Shown here one piece after another: positions 41,442 to 49,725 of a stretch of DNA of 64,000 nt. Source of the DNA: Streptomyces gossypii (lineage in GTDB: Bacteria > Actinomycetota > Actinomycetes > Streptomycetales > Streptomycetaceae); contig NZ_JAJAGO010000009.1 of the NCBI RefSeq assembly GCF_025165795.1, forward strand, positions 186,001 to 250,000, in the 5' to 3' direction. The number at the start of each line of letters is the position of its first letter. Position 1 is the first letter of the stretch. Position numbers and translations under genes: made by a program. The notes beneath the pieces were generated by a model. The model did not search any database. It was given only the letters and a program-made list of their open reading frames with translations, and was not told the origin of the DNA.

Positions 41442-42278
41442 ATGGGTATCCGCAAGTACAAGCCGACGACGCCGGGCCGTCGTGGCTCCAGCGTCGCCGA
41501 CTTCGTCGAGGTCACGCGGTCCACGCCGGAGAAGTCGCTGGTCCGCCCGCTGCACAGCAAGGGCGGCCGTAACAACGCCGGTCGTGTGACCGTTCGCCAC
41601 CAGGGTGGTGGCCACAAGCGCGCCTACCGCGTGATCGACTTCCGTCGGCACGACAAGGACGGCGTGCCCGCGAAGGTCGCGCACATCGAGTACGACCCGA
41701 ACCGCACCGCGCGCATCGCGCTGCTGCACTATGTCGACGGCGAGAAGCGCTACATCATCGCGCCGGCCGGCCTGCAGCAGGGCGCGAAGGTGGAGAACGG
41801 CCCCGGCGCTGACATCAAGCCGGGCAACAACCTGCCGCTGCGCTACATCCCGGTCGGTACGACGATCCACGCCATCGAGCTTCGGCCCGGCGGCGGCGCG
41901 AAGATCTCCCGCTCCGCGGGTGCCTCCGTGCAGCTGCTGGCGAAGGAGGGCCGCATGGCGACCCTCCGGATGCCGTCCGGCGAGGTCCGGATGGTCGACA
42001 TCCGGTGCCGCGCGACGGTCGGCGAGGTAGGTAACGCCGAGCAGTCGAACATCAACTGGGGCAAGGCCGGCCGTATGCGCTGGAAGGGCGTACGCCCGAC
42101 CGTCCGCGGTGTGGTCATGAACCCGATCGACCACCCGCACGGTGGTGGTGAGGGGCGTACCTCCGGTGGCCGCCACCCGGTTTCGCCGTGGGGCCAGAAG
42201 GAGGGCCGGACGCGCTCGCCGAAGAAGGCCAGCAACAAGTACATCGTCCGCCGCCGCAAGACGAACAAGAAGCGCTAG
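41442..42278 (+). CDS. rplB: 50S ribosomal protein L2
   Basis: 278 aa. MGIRKYKPTTPGRRGSSVAD start, NRTARIALLHYVDGEKRYII in the RNA-binding domain, and MNPIDHPHGGGEGRTSGGRH near the C-terminus, containing the conserved His needed near the peptidyl transferase centre. GAGGACTGAC precedes the ATG. Normal length. Confidence 0.98.
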   Translation: MGIRKYKPTTPGRRGSSVADFVEVTRSTPEKSLVRPLHSKGGRNNAGRVTVRHQGGGHKRAYRVIDFRRHDKDGVPAKVAHIEYDPNRTARIALLHYVDGEKRYIIAPAGLQQGAKVENGPGADIKPGNNLPLRYIPVGTTIHAIELRPGGGAKISRSAGASVQLLAKEGRMATLRMPSGEVRMVDIRCRATVGEVGNAEQSNINWGKAGRMRWKGVRPTVRGVVMNPIDHPHGGGEGRTSGGRHPVSPWGQKEGRTRSPKKASNKYIVRRRKTNKKR

Positions 42279-42290
42279 GAGCGGGTTCAG

Positions 42291-42572
42291 ATGCCGCGCA
42301 GTCTCAAGAAGGGGCCCTTCGTCGACGACCACCTGAGCAAGAAGGTGGACGTGCAGAACGAGGCCGGTTCCAAGAACGTCATCAAGACCTGGTCCCGCCG
42401 CTCGATGATCGTCCCGGCCATGCTCGGTCACACGATCGCGGTGCATGACGGCCGCAAGCACATCCCGGTGTTCGTCACCGAGTCGATGGTCGGCCACAAG
42501 CTCGGCGAGTTTGCGCCGACCCGCACCTTCCGCGGCCACGTGAAGGACGACCGCAAGTCGCGGCGTCGCTGA
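42291..42572 (+). CDS. rpsS: 30S ribosomal protein S19
   Basis: 93 aa, PRSLKKGPFVDDHLSKKV at the start and FAPTRTFRGHVKDDRKSRRR at the end. Contacts S13 in the 30S head. Twelve bases after rplB; GGAGC is the ribosome binding site. Confidence 0.98.
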   Translation: MPRSLKKGPFVDDHLSKKVDVQNEAGSKNVIKTWSRRSMIVPAMLGHTIAVHDGRKHIPVFVTESMVGHKLGEFAPTRTFRGHVKDDRKSRRR

Positions 42573-42614
42573 CCGGCGGGTGTGAAGACTATGACTGACA
42601 CCGAAGGGACAACC

Positions 42615-42962
42615 ATGGAAGCCAGGGCCCAGGCGCGCTATGTGCGCGTCACGCCCATGAAGGCCCGCCGGGTGGTGGACCTTGTCCGTGGCATGGATGC
42701 CACGGAGGCACAGGCGGTCCTGCGCTTCGCCCCGCAGGCCGCGAGCGTGACCGTCGGCAAGGTGCTGGACAGCGCCATTGCCAACGCCGCGCACAACTAC
42801 GACCACACCGACGCCGGCAGCCTCGTCATCTCTGAGGCCTATGTCGACGAGGGCCCGACCCTGAAGCGGTTCCGACCGCGTGCTCAGGGCCGTGCCTACC
42901 GGATCCGTAAGCGGACCAGCCACATCACGGTGGTCGTCAGCAGCAAGGAAGGAACCCGGTAA
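42615..42962 (+). CDS. rplV: 50S ribosomal protein L22
   Basis: 115 aa from the ATG at 42615 (GAAGGGA at 42603), in agreement with Streptomyces L22 (MEARAQARYVRVTPMKARRV). The ATG at 42591 would add eight residues. The tunnel loop (LKRFRPRAQGRAYRIRKRTS) is normal. Its TAA overlaps the rpsC ATG (TAATG). Confidence 0.97.
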   Translation: MEARAQARYVRVTPMKARRVVDLVRGMDATEAQAVLRFAPQAASVTVGKVLDSAIANAAHNYDHTDAGSLVISEAYVDEGPTLKRFRPRAQGRAYRIRKRTSHITVVVSSKEGTR

Positions 42963-43831
42963 TGGGCCAGAAGGTAAACCCGCACGGGTTCCGGCTCGGC
43001 ATCACCACGGACTTCAAGTCGCGGTGGTACGCCGACAAGCTGTACAAGGACTACGTCAAGGAAGACGTCGCGATCCGCCGCATGCTCACACAGGGCATGG
43101 AGCGGGCCGGCATCTCCAAGGTGGAGATCGAGCGCACCCGTGACCGGGTCCGCGTCGACGTCCACACCGCCCGCCCGGGCATCGTCATCGGCCGCCGCGG
43201 CGCCGAGGCCGACCGCCTGCGGGGCAACCTGGAGAAGCTGACCGGCAAGCAGATCCAGTTCAACATCCTTGAGGTCAAGAACCCCGAGACGGATGCTCAG
43301 CTGGTGGCCCAGGCCGTCGCCGAGCAGCTCTCGTCCCGTGTCTCCTTCCGTCGTGCGATGCGCAAGAGCATGCAGACCACGATGAAGGCCGGCGCCAAGG
43401 GCATCAAGATCCAGTGCGGTGGCCGTCTCGGCGGCGCCGAGATGTCCCGCTCGGAGTTCTACCGCGAGGGCAGGGTTCCCCTGCACACCCTGCGTGCGAA
43501 CGTCGACTACGGCTTCTTCGAGGCCAAGACGACCTTCGGCCGGATCGGTGTGAAGGTCTGGATCTACAAGGGCGACGTCAAGAACATCGCCGAGGTCCGT
43601 GCCGAGAACGCCGCGGCCCGTGCGGGCAACCGCCCGTCGCGTGGTGGCGCCGGTGGCGCCGGCGGTGGCGGCAGCGAGCGCCCCCGTCGTGGTGGCGAGC
43701 GCGGCGGCCGTGGCCGCAAGCCGCAGGCACAGTCCGACGCGGCACCCAAGGCCGAGGCGGCCGCAGCCGCTCCGGCTGCTGCTCCGGCTGCCGAGGCCGG
43801 TCCGTCCGGCTCCGCCGGAAAGGAGTCCTGA
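42962..43831 (+). CDS. rpsC: 30S ribosomal protein S3
   Basis: 289 aa, longer than E. coli S3 (233) because of a C-terminal Gly/Arg- then Ala/Pro/Glu-rich extension (from about residue 218), usual in actinobacteria. The KH domain has RPGIVIGRRGAEADRLRGNL and the C-terminal domain AGAKGIKIQCGGRLGGAEMS. It forms part of the mRNA entry helicase. Coupled to rplV by a one-base overlap. Confidence 0.98.
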   Translation: MGQKVNPHGFRLGITTDFKSRWYADKLYKDYVKEDVAIRRMLTQGMERAGISKVEIERTRDRVRVDVHTARPGIVIGRRGAEADRLRGNLEKLTGKQIQFNILEVKNPETDAQLVAQAVAEQLSSRVSFRRAMRKSMQTTMKAGAKGIKIQCGGRLGGAEMSRSEFYREGRVPLHTLRANVDYGFFEAKTTFGRIGVKVWIYKGDVKNIAEVRAENAAARAGNRPSRGGAGGAGGGGSERPRRGGERGGRGRKPQAQSDAAPKAEAAAAAPAAAPAAEAGPSGSAGKES

Positions 43832-43834
43832 CCA

Positions 43835-44254
43835 ATGCTTATCCCGCGCAGGGTAAAGCACCGCAAGCAGCACCACCCGAAGCGCAAGGGCATGGCCAAG
43901 GGCGGCACTGAGCTTGCTTTCGGTGAGTACGGCATTCAGGCCGTGACTCCGGCGTATGTGACGAACAGGCAGATCGAGGCAGCTCGTATCTCCATGACGC
44001 GTCACATCAAGCGTGGTGGCAAGGTGTGGATCAACATCTACCCGGACCGCCCGCTGACCAAGAAGCCCGCCGAGACCCGCATGGGTTCCGGTAAGGGTTC
44101 GCCGGAGTGGTGGATCGCGAACGTCAAGCCCGGACGGGTGATGTTCGAGCTGTCCTACCCGAACGAGAAGATTGCCAAGGAGGCGCTCATCCGCGCCGCC
44201 CACAAGCTTCCGATGAAGTGCCGGATCGTTCGGCGCGAGGCAGGTGAGTCGTGA
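43835..44254 (+). CDS. rplP: 50S ribosomal protein L16
   Basis: 139 aa. LIPRRVKHRKQHHPKRKGMA start, and the loop MGSGKGSPEWWIANVKPGRV near the A-site. AAAGGAG lies at the end of rpsC. The stop overlaps the rpmC ATG (TGATG). Confidence 0.98.
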   Translation: MLIPRRVKHRKQHHPKRKGMAKGGTELAFGEYGIQAVTPAYVTNRQIEAARISMTRHIKRGGKVWINIYPDRPLTKKPAETRMGSGKGSPEWWIANVKPGRVMFELSYPNEKIAKEALIRAAHKLPMKCRIVRREAGES

Positions 44255-44493
44255 TGGCGGCCGGTACCAAGGCGACCGAGCTCCGTGAGCTCGGCGACGA
44301 GGAGCTCGTCGGCAAGCTTCGCGAGGCCAAGGAAGAGCTGTTCAACCTCCGCTTCCAGGCGGCGACCGGACAGCTTGAGAACCACGGCCGGCTGAAGGCC
44401 GTCCGCAAGGACATCGCCCGGGTCTACACCCTCATGCGCGAGCGCGAGCTGGGCATCGAGACGGTGGAGAGCGAGACGGTGGAGAGCGCCTGA
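44254..44493 (+). CDS. rpmC: 50S ribosomal protein L29
   Basis: 79 aa from ATG 44254; a GTG one codon earlier is possible. Two-helix protein: ELRELGDEELVGKLREAKEE and LFNLRFQAATGQLENHGRLK. It lies at the tunnel exit next to L23. The C-terminus carries a small duplication (ETVESETVESA) compared with relatives. Coupled on both sides by TGATG overlaps. Confidence 0.96.
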   Translation: MAAGTKATELRELGDEELVGKLREAKEELFNLRFQAATGQLENHGRLKAVRKDIARVYTLMRERELGIETVESETVESA

Positions 44494-44783
44494 TGAGCGA
44501 GACTAATGTGACTGAGACAGAGCAGCAGCGGAGCCGCGGCTTCCGCAAGTCCCGCGAGGGCCTGGTCGTCAGCGACAAGATGGACAAGACCGTCGTTGTC
44601 GCGGTCGAAGACCGCGTCATGCACCCGCTGTACCGCAAGGTCATTCGCCGTACCAACAAGCTCAAGGCTCACGATGAGCAGAACGCCGCAGGCGTCGGCG
44701 ACCGTGTCCTCCTGATGGAGACCCGGCCGCTGTCCGCCACCAAGCGGTGGCGGATCATCGAGATCCTCGAGAAGGCGAAGTAA
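44493..44783 (+). CDS. rpsQ: 30S ribosomal protein S17
   Basis: 96 aa; an N-terminal acidic/Gln tail precedes SREGLVVSDKMDKTVVVAVE and the OB-fold RRTNKLKAHDEQNAAGVGDR. Primary rRNA binder. Last gene of the S10 operon; a structured gap follows. Confidence 0.97.
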   Translation: MSETNVTETEQQRSRGFRKSREGLVVSDKMDKTVVVAVEDRVMHPLYRKVIRRTNKLKAHDEQNAAGVGDRVLLMETRPLSATKRWRIIEILEKAK

Positions 44784-44943
44784 GACATTCCCCCCGGGAT
44801 TCCCCGGGGGATCCGGTGATCAACACCGGAAACAACAGCCTGGTTTTGCCAGGAAAGGTTCCGCCAGGCTCGGTGGGGTGTGAGAGGTCCGCAGGTCGGC
44901 CCGCACACCCCGCCGGGAACCGGCAGACGATCAGGAGATAGAC
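44784..44943 (+). promoter_or_regulatory. Structured S10-spc intergenic region
   Basis: 160 bases with three hairpins: CCCCCGG-GATT-CCGGGGG near 44792, CCTGGTTTTGCCAGG near 44839, and GGTGGGGTGTG pairing with CACACCCCGCC (about 44872-44913). The first looks like an attenuator or terminator of the S10 operon; the last may fold over the approach to rplN. Confidence 0.5.
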
Positions 44944-45312
44944 GTGATCCAGCAGGAGTCGCGGCTTCGTGTCGCCGACAACACGGGTGCGAAGGAGATT
45001 CTCACCATCCGTGTTCTCGGCGGTTCAGGCCGCCGCTACGCGGGCATCGGTGACGTCATTGTCGCTACCGTCAAGGACGCGATCCCGGGCGGGAACGTGA
45101 AGAAAGGCGACATCGTCAAGGCCGTCATCGTGCGCACCGTCAAGGAGCGCCGTCGCCCCGATGGCTCGTACATCCGCTTCGACGAGAACGCGGCCGTCAT
45201 CCTCAAGACCGATGGCGACCCCCGCGGCACCCGAATCTTCGGCCCGGTGGGCCGTGAGCTGCGCGACAAGAAGTTCATGAGGATCATCTCCCTCGCGCCG
45301 GAGGTGCTGTGA
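44944..45312 (+). CDS. rplN: 50S ribosomal protein L14
   Basis: 122 aa, GTG start with AGGAGA at 44934. MIQQESRLRVADNTGAKEIL and RDKKFMRIISLAPEVL. Forms an intersubunit bridge and binds the silencing factor RsfS. First gene of the spc operon. Confidence 0.98.
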   Translation: MIQQESRLRVADNTGAKEILTIRVLGGSGRRYAGIGDVIVATVKDAIPGGNVKKGDIVKAVIVRTVKERRRPDGSYIRFDENAAVILKTDGDPRGTRIFGPVGRELRDKKFMRIISLAPEVL

Positions 45313-45314
45313 GC

Positions 45315-45638
45315 ATGAAGATCAAGAAGGGCGACCTGGTTCAGGTCATCACCGGCAAGGACCGCGGCAAGCAGGGCAAGGTCATCGTTTCCTACCCCCG
45401 CGACAACCGTGTCCTGGTCGAGGGTGTCAACCGGGTCAAGAAGCACACAAAGGCCGGTCAGACCGCTCGTGGTTCCAAGACCGGCGGCATCGTCACGACC
45501 GAGGCGCCCGTCCACGTGAGCAATGTTCAGCTCGTCGTGGAGCAGGACGGCAAGAAGGTCGTGACCCGTGTCGGGTACCGCTTCGACGACGACGGCAACA
45601 AGATCCGCGTTGCCAAGCGGACCGGTGAGGACATCTGA
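45315..45638 (+). CDS. rplX: 50S ribosomal protein L24
   Basis: 107 aa from ATG 45315 (MKIKKGDLVQVITGKDRGKQ); a GTG at 45309 overlapping the rplN stop would add two residues and is closer to the GGAGG at 45300. The KOW motif is at the N-terminus. Assembly initiator of the 50S subunit. The TGATG overlap couples it to rplE. Confidence 0.97.
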   Translation: MKIKKGDLVQVITGKDRGKQGKVIVSYPRDNRVLVEGVNRVKKHTKAGQTARGSKTGGIVTTEAPVHVSNVQLVVEQDGKKVVTRVGYRFDDDGNKIRVAKRTGEDI

Positions 45639-46204
45639 TGACTGCCGCCACCTCCAGCACCGCACCGCGTCTCAAGACGCGCTACCGCGAGGAGATCGCG
45701 GGCAAGCTGCGTGACGAGTTCAAGTACGAGAACGTCATGCAGACCCCGGGTCTCACCAAGATCGTGGTCAACATGGGTGTGGGCGACGCCGCCCGCGACT
45801 CCAAGCTGATCGAGGGCGCCATCCGCGACCTCACCACGATCACCGGTCAGAAGCCGGCCGTGACCAAGGCCCGCAAGTCCATCGCGCAGTTCAAGCTGCG
45901 CGAGGGTCAGCCGATCGGTGCCCACGTGACACTGCGTGGCGACCGGATGTGGGAGTTCCTGGACCGTCTGCTGTCGCTCGCGCTGCCGCGCATCCGCGAC
46001 TTCCGCGGTCTGTCGCCGAAGCAGTTCGACGGCGCGGGCAACTACACCTTTGGTCTCACTGAGCAGGTCATGTTCCACGAGATCGACCAGGACAAGATCG
46101 ACCGGGTCCGGGGCATGGACATCACCGTGGTGACCACGGCGACCAACGACGATGAGGGCCGTTCCCTCCTCCGTCACCTCGGCTTCCCGTTCAAGGAGAA
46201 CTGA
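45638..46204 (+). CDS. rplE: 50S ribosomal protein L5
   Basis: 188 aa. KYENVMQTPGLTKIVVNMGV, then TGQKPAVTKARKSIAQFKLR, and GLTEQVMFHEIDQDKIDRVR. Binds 5S rRNA and contacts P-site tRNA. The next gene starts two bases after the stop. Confidence 0.98.
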   Translation: MTAATSSTAPRLKTRYREEIAGKLRDEFKYENVMQTPGLTKIVVNMGVGDAARDSKLIEGAIRDLTTITGQKPAVTKARKSIAQFKLREGQPIGAHVTLRGDRMWEFLDRLLSLALPRIRDFRGLSPKQFDGAGNYTFGLTEQVMFHEIDQDKIDRVRGMDITVVTTATNDDEGRSLLRHLGFPFKEN

Positions 46205-46206
46205 GC

Positions 46207-46392
46207 ATGGCGAAAAAGGCTCTGATCGCGAAGGCGGGCCGTAAGCCGAAGTTCGCGGTGCGTGGCTACACGCGCTGCCAGCGCTGCGGCCGTCCGCACT
46301 CCGTCTACCGTAAGTTCGGCCTCTGCCGCGTGTGCCTTCGTGAGATGGCACACCGTGGAGAGCTGCCGGGCGTCACCAAGAGTTCCTGGTAA
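46207..46392 (+). CDS. rpsN: 30S ribosomal protein S14, zinc-binding type Z
   Basis: 61 aa. The two CxxC pairs (C24/C27 in TRCQRCGRP, C40/C43 in GLCRVCLREM) show the zinc-containing C+ form. Streptomyces usually has a second, zinc-free paralogue under Zur control elsewhere. AAGGAGAA in the end of rplE serves as ribosome binding site. Confidence 0.98.
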   Translation: MAKKALIAKAGRKPKFAVRGYTRCQRCGRPHSVYRKFGLCRVCLREMAHRGELPGVTKSSW

Positions 46393-46658
46393 TTCCCTCG
46401 TGGCCGCGGTGGCATCCGCCCCGCGGCGACAGCGGAACCAGCCAGAACTCTCGGTAAGCACCAAGGCAGGCGAGCGCCCGGCCTCACATCCCGTAGGATC
46501 GTGGGGTTGGGCACCCGCCACCGCGCATCGCGGGCGGGCACGCTCGCATGAAACGCTTACTACGCCGTAGGTCCCCGCGCCGCACCCGTCCCGACCCAGA
46601 TCGGGGAGAGGGATGGCGCATACAGGAAACCCCGGTGAGAGAGGCCGAAGGCCATCAC

Positions 46659-47057
46659 ATGACCATGACCGATCCGATCGCAGACATGCTGACGCGTCTG
46701 CGAAACGCGAACTCGGCGTACCACGACACCGTGTCGATGCCGCATAGCAAGATCAAGTCGCACATCGCGGAGATCCTCCAGCAGGAGGGCTACATCACCG
46801 GCTGGAAGACCGAGGACGCCGAGGTGGGCAAGAGCCTCGTCCTCGAGCTGAAGTTCGGTCCGAACCGCGAGCGTTCGATCGCAGGCATCAAGCGGATCTC
46901 CAAGCCGGGTCTGCGGGTCTACGCAAAGTCCACCAACCTGCCGAAGGTTCTCGGCGGCCTGGGCGTGGCGATCATCTCCACGTCCCACGGTCTCCTGACC
47001 GGTCAGCAGGCTCAGAAGAAGGGCGTGGGTGGGGAAGTCCTCGCCTACGTCTGGTAG
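46659..47057 (+). CDS. rpsH: 30S ribosomal protein S8
   Basis: 132 aa from ATG 46659 (MTMTDPIADMLTRLRNANSA; GAAGG at 46646). The open frame extends to 46548 without homology. C-terminal STSHGLLTGQQAQKKGVGGE and VLAYVW. In E. coli S8 represses the spc operon. The 266-base gap before it (46393-46658) carries GC-rich dyads but no clear promoter. Confidence 0.97.
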   Translation: MTMTDPIADMLTRLRNANSAYHDTVSMPHSKIKSHIAEILQQEGYITGWKTEDAEVGKSLVLELKFGPNRERSIAGIKRISKPGLRVYAKSTNLPKVLGGLGVAIISTSHGLLTGQQAQKKGVGGEVLAYVW

Positions 47058-47077
47058 TCGGGAACGGAGGTAAAGCA

Positions 47078-47617
47078 ATGTCGCGAATCGGCAAGCTCCC
47101 CATCCAGGTTCCCGCCGGTGTGGACGTCACCATCGATGGCCAGACGGTCGCCGTGAAGGGCCCCAAGGGGTCCCTCGCGCACACCGTTGCCGCGCCCATC
47201 GAAATCGCCAAGGGTGAGGACGGCGTCCTGGCCGTCACCCGCCCCAACGACGAGAGCCGGAACAGGGCCCTGCACGGCCTGTCCCGCACGCTGGTGGCCA
47301 ACATGATCACTGGCGTGACCCAGGGATACAGCAAGGCCCTTGAAATCAGCGGTGTCGGCTACCGCGTCCAGGCGAAGGGCTCCAACCTGGAGTTCGCGCT
47401 GGGCTACAGCCATCCGATTGTCGTCGAGGCGCCTGACGGCATCTCGTTCAAGGTCGAGTCCCCGACCAAGTTCTCGGTCGAGGGCATCGACAAGCAGAAG
47501 GTCGGCGAGGTCGCCGCCAACATTCGCAAGCTTCGCAAGCCCGACCCTTACAAGGCCAAGGGCGTGAAGTACGCGGGTGAGGTCATCCGCCGCAAGGTCG
47601 GAAAGGCTGGTAAGTAA
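47078..47617 (+). CDS. rplF: 50S ribosomal protein L6
   Basis: 179 aa. SRIGKLPIQVPAGVDVTIDG start and the C-terminal RKPDPYKAKGVKYAGEVIRR. Lies near the sarcin-ricin loop. ACGGAGGTAAA is a strong ribosome binding site. rplR starts three bases after its stop. Confidence 0.98.
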   Translation: MSRIGKLPIQVPAGVDVTIDGQTVAVKGPKGSLAHTVAAPIEIAKGEDGVLAVTRPNDESRNRALHGLSRTLVANMITGVTQGYSKALEISGVGYRVQAKGSNLEFALGYSHPIVVEAPDGISFKVESPTKFSVEGIDKQKVGEVAANIRKLRKPDPYKAKGVKYAGEVIRRKVGKAGK

Positions 47618-47620
47618 GCC

Positions 47621-48004
47621 ATGGCATACGGCGTGAAGATCGCTAAGGGCGACGCGTACAAGCGTGCCGCCGCCAAGCGCCGTCACATCCGCATCCGCAA
47701 GAAGGTCTCCGGTACGCCGGTGCGCCCTCGGCTGGTGGTGACGCGTTCCAACCGTCACATGGTGGCGCAGGTCGTCGACGACATCGCGGGGCACACGGTT
47801 GCCTCCGCGTCGACCCTCGACAGTTCCATCCGCGGTACCGAAGGTGACAAGAGCTCGCTGGCCAAGCAGGTCGGCGCACTGGTCGCCGAGCGTGCCAAGG
47901 CAGCGGGCGTCGAGACTGTCGTCTTCGACCGCGGTGGAAACAAGTACGCAGGGCGGATTGCCGCTCTGGCTGACGCCGCCCGTGAGGCCGGACTCAAGTT
48001 CTGA
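47621..48004 (+). CDS. rplR: 50S ribosomal protein L18
   Basis: 127 aa. Basic N-terminus (AYGVKIAKGDAYKRAAAKRR), then VRPRLVVTRSNRHMVAQVVD and FDRGGNKYAGRIAALADAAR. Binds 5S rRNA together with L5. Confidence 0.98.
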   Translation: MAYGVKIAKGDAYKRAAAKRRHIRIRKKVSGTPVRPRLVVTRSNRHMVAQVVDDIAGHTVASASTLDSSIRGTEGDKSSLAKQVGALVAERAKAAGVETVVFDRGGNKYAGRIAALADAAREAGLKF

Positions 48005-48085
48005 CCCGGTGAGCGAGCCTTCGGGCGGGTTCAACGCCCGAAGGCGCGCCGAGCCGAGCGGCTGTAAACGAGAGAGGTAAATCCA

Positions 48086-48688
48086 ATGGCTGGACCCCAG
48101 CGCCGCGGTGGCGGCGCCGGTGGCGGCGAGCGGCGGGATCGTAAAGGCCGGGACGGCGGCGGAGCCGCCGAGAAGACGGCCTACGTCGAGCGCGTGGTCG
48201 CGATCAATCGCGTCGCCAAGGTTGTAAAGGGTGGTCGTCGCTTCAGCTTCACCGCGCTGGTCGTGGTGGGTGACGGTGACGGCACCGTGGGTGTCGGTTA
48301 TGGCAAGGCCAAAGAGGTACCGGCCGCCATCGCCAAGGGTGTCGAGGAGGCCAAGAAGAGCTTCTTCAAGGTCCCCCGCATCCAGGGCACCATCCCCCAC
48401 CCCATCCAGGGTGAGGAAGCCGCGGGTGTCGTGCTGCTGAAGCCGGCTTCGCCTGGTACCGGCGTGATCGCCGGTGGCCCGGTGCGTGCCGTGCTGGAGT
48501 GCGCGGGCATCCACGACGTGCTGAGCAAGTCGCTCGGCTCGTCCAACCCGATCAACATCGTGCACGCCACACGGGCGGCTCTGAAGGGCCTTCAGCGGCC
48601 TGAGGAGATCGCCGCCCGCCGTGGCCTGCCGCTCGAGGACGTGGCTCCCGCCGCACTGCTGCGGGCGCGTGCCGGGGTGAGTGGCTGA
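48086..48688 (+). CDS. rpsE: 30S ribosomal protein S5
   Basis: 200 aa. A Gly/Arg-rich start (GPQRRGGGAGGGERRDRKGR), then VERVVAINRVAKVVKGGRRF, the spectinomycin-site loop in which no change was noticed, and GVGYGKAKEVPAAIAKGVEE. AGAGAGG precedes the start. The stop overlaps the rpmD ATG (TGATG). Confidence 0.98.
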   Translation: MAGPQRRGGGAGGGERRDRKGRDGGGAAEKTAYVERVVAINRVAKVVKGGRRFSFTALVVVGDGDGTVGVGYGKAKEVPAAIAKGVEEAKKSFFKVPRIQGTIPHPIQGEEAAGVVLLKPASPGTGVIAGGPVRAVLECAGIHDVLSKSLGSSNPINIVHATRAALKGLQRPEEIAARRGLPLEDVAPAALLRARAGVSG

Positions 48689-48870
48689 TGACTCGCCTCA
48701 AGATCACGCAGAAGCGTTCCCTGATCGGGACGAAGCAGAACCACCGCGACACGCTGCGGACCCTGGGTCTGAAGCGTGTGAACGACGTCTCCGTCAAGGA
48801 GGCCCGTCCCGAGGTCGTCGGCATGGTGCACACCGTGCGGCACCTCGTCACGGTCGAGGAGGTCGACTGA
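48688..48870 (+). CDS. rpmD: 50S ribosomal protein L30
   Basis: 60 aa, TRLKITQKRSLIGTKQNHRD, then LGLKRVNDVSVKEARPEVVG. Not universal in bacteria but constant in actinobacteria. Coupled to rpsE; rplO starts two bases after its stop. Confidence 0.98.
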   Translation: MTRLKITQKRSLIGTKQNHRDTLRTLGLKRVNDVSVKEARPEVVGMVHTVRHLVTVEEVD

Positions 48871-48871
48871 C

Positions 48872-49336
48872 ATGACTGAGCCTCAGGGTGTCAAGCCGCT
48901 GAAGGTCCACAACCTCCGCCCTGCTCCCGGTGCCAAGACTGCCAAGACCCGTGTGGGTCGCGGTGAGGGCTCCAAGGGCAAGACGGCTGGTCGTGGTACC
49001 AAGGGCACGAAGGCGCGCTATCAGGTGCCGGAGCGCTTCGAGGGTGGGCAGATGCCGCTGCACATGCGGCTGCCCAAGCTTCGTGGCTTCCGTAACCCGG
49101 CGCACAAGCAGTTCCAGGTGGTGAACCTGGAGAAGATCGCCGATCTCTACCCCGAGGGGGGCGAGGTCACGGTGGCCGATCTGGTCGCCAAGGGCGCGGT
49201 CCGCAAGAACGAGCTCGTGAAGGTGCTCGGCGACGGCGACATCTCCGTAGCGTTGCAGGTGACCGTGGACAAGGTTTCCGGTACCGCCAAGGAGAAGATC
49301 ACCGCCGCCGGCGGTACCGTCACCGAGCTTGGCTGA
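48872..49336 (+). CDS. rplO: 50S ribosomal protein L15
   Basis: 154 aa. PLKVHNLRPAPGAKTAKTRV, the Gly/Lys-rich GEGSKGKTAGRGTKGTKAR, and RLPKLRGFRNPAHKQFQVVN. Late assembly protein of the 50S subunit. Last ribosomal gene before secY. Confidence 0.98.
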   Translation: MTEPQGVKPLKVHNLRPAPGAKTAKTRVGRGEGSKGKTAGRGTKGTKARYQVPERFEGGQMPLHMRLPKLRGFRNPAHKQFQVVNLEKIADLYPEGGEVTVADLVAKGAVRKNELVKVLGDGDISVALQVTVDKVSGTAKEKITAAGGTVTELG

Positions 49337-49473
49337 GCTCGATGGCCGACCTGCCGGGGATGTCCTTCAAGGGCATCCCCGGTCGGTCGTTCAGGGAGCG
49401 CCGTCCACGGGGAGTCGACCGCCCCGGGGTACGGCGCTCACGGCGCGTGGTGCGTGCGGCTGCATGACGGAGA

Positions 49474-49554
49474 CGGGTCCTCCTCTTGGACGACCCGACT
49501 CGGGTCCTCCTCTTGGACGACCCGACTCGGGTCCTCATCGTGAACGACCCGACG
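49474..49554. repeat. Three tandem 27-bp dyad repeats before secY
   Basis: Units at 49474-49500, 49501-49527 (identical) and 49528-49554 (five differences). Each unit carries CGGGTC ... GACCCG around a TCCTCTTGGA-like centre, so each can form a hairpin or a palindromic binding site. The whole rplO-secY gap (49337-49725) is otherwise empty apart from a GACGACAC/GTGTCGT dyad near 49609-49651. Confidence 0.8.
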
Positions 49555-49725
49555 CTTCGGCAACACAGCGGATGCGCGTTCCAGGTGTCGCGAGCAAGGC
49601 GAAACGTCGACGACACTGCCTAGGTGGGCACGGTCGCCGGTAAGGTGTCGTGCACTGTTGATATCCGTCGATCCTCAAGACCGTCACCTCTCGCGTAGTT
49701 GATCGCGGGGGGCGCAGGAGGCCCC

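Noticed and set aside
49474..49554. CRISPR-like array before secY
   Set aside because: Units are directly adjacent without spacers, only three copies, and no cas genes are near.
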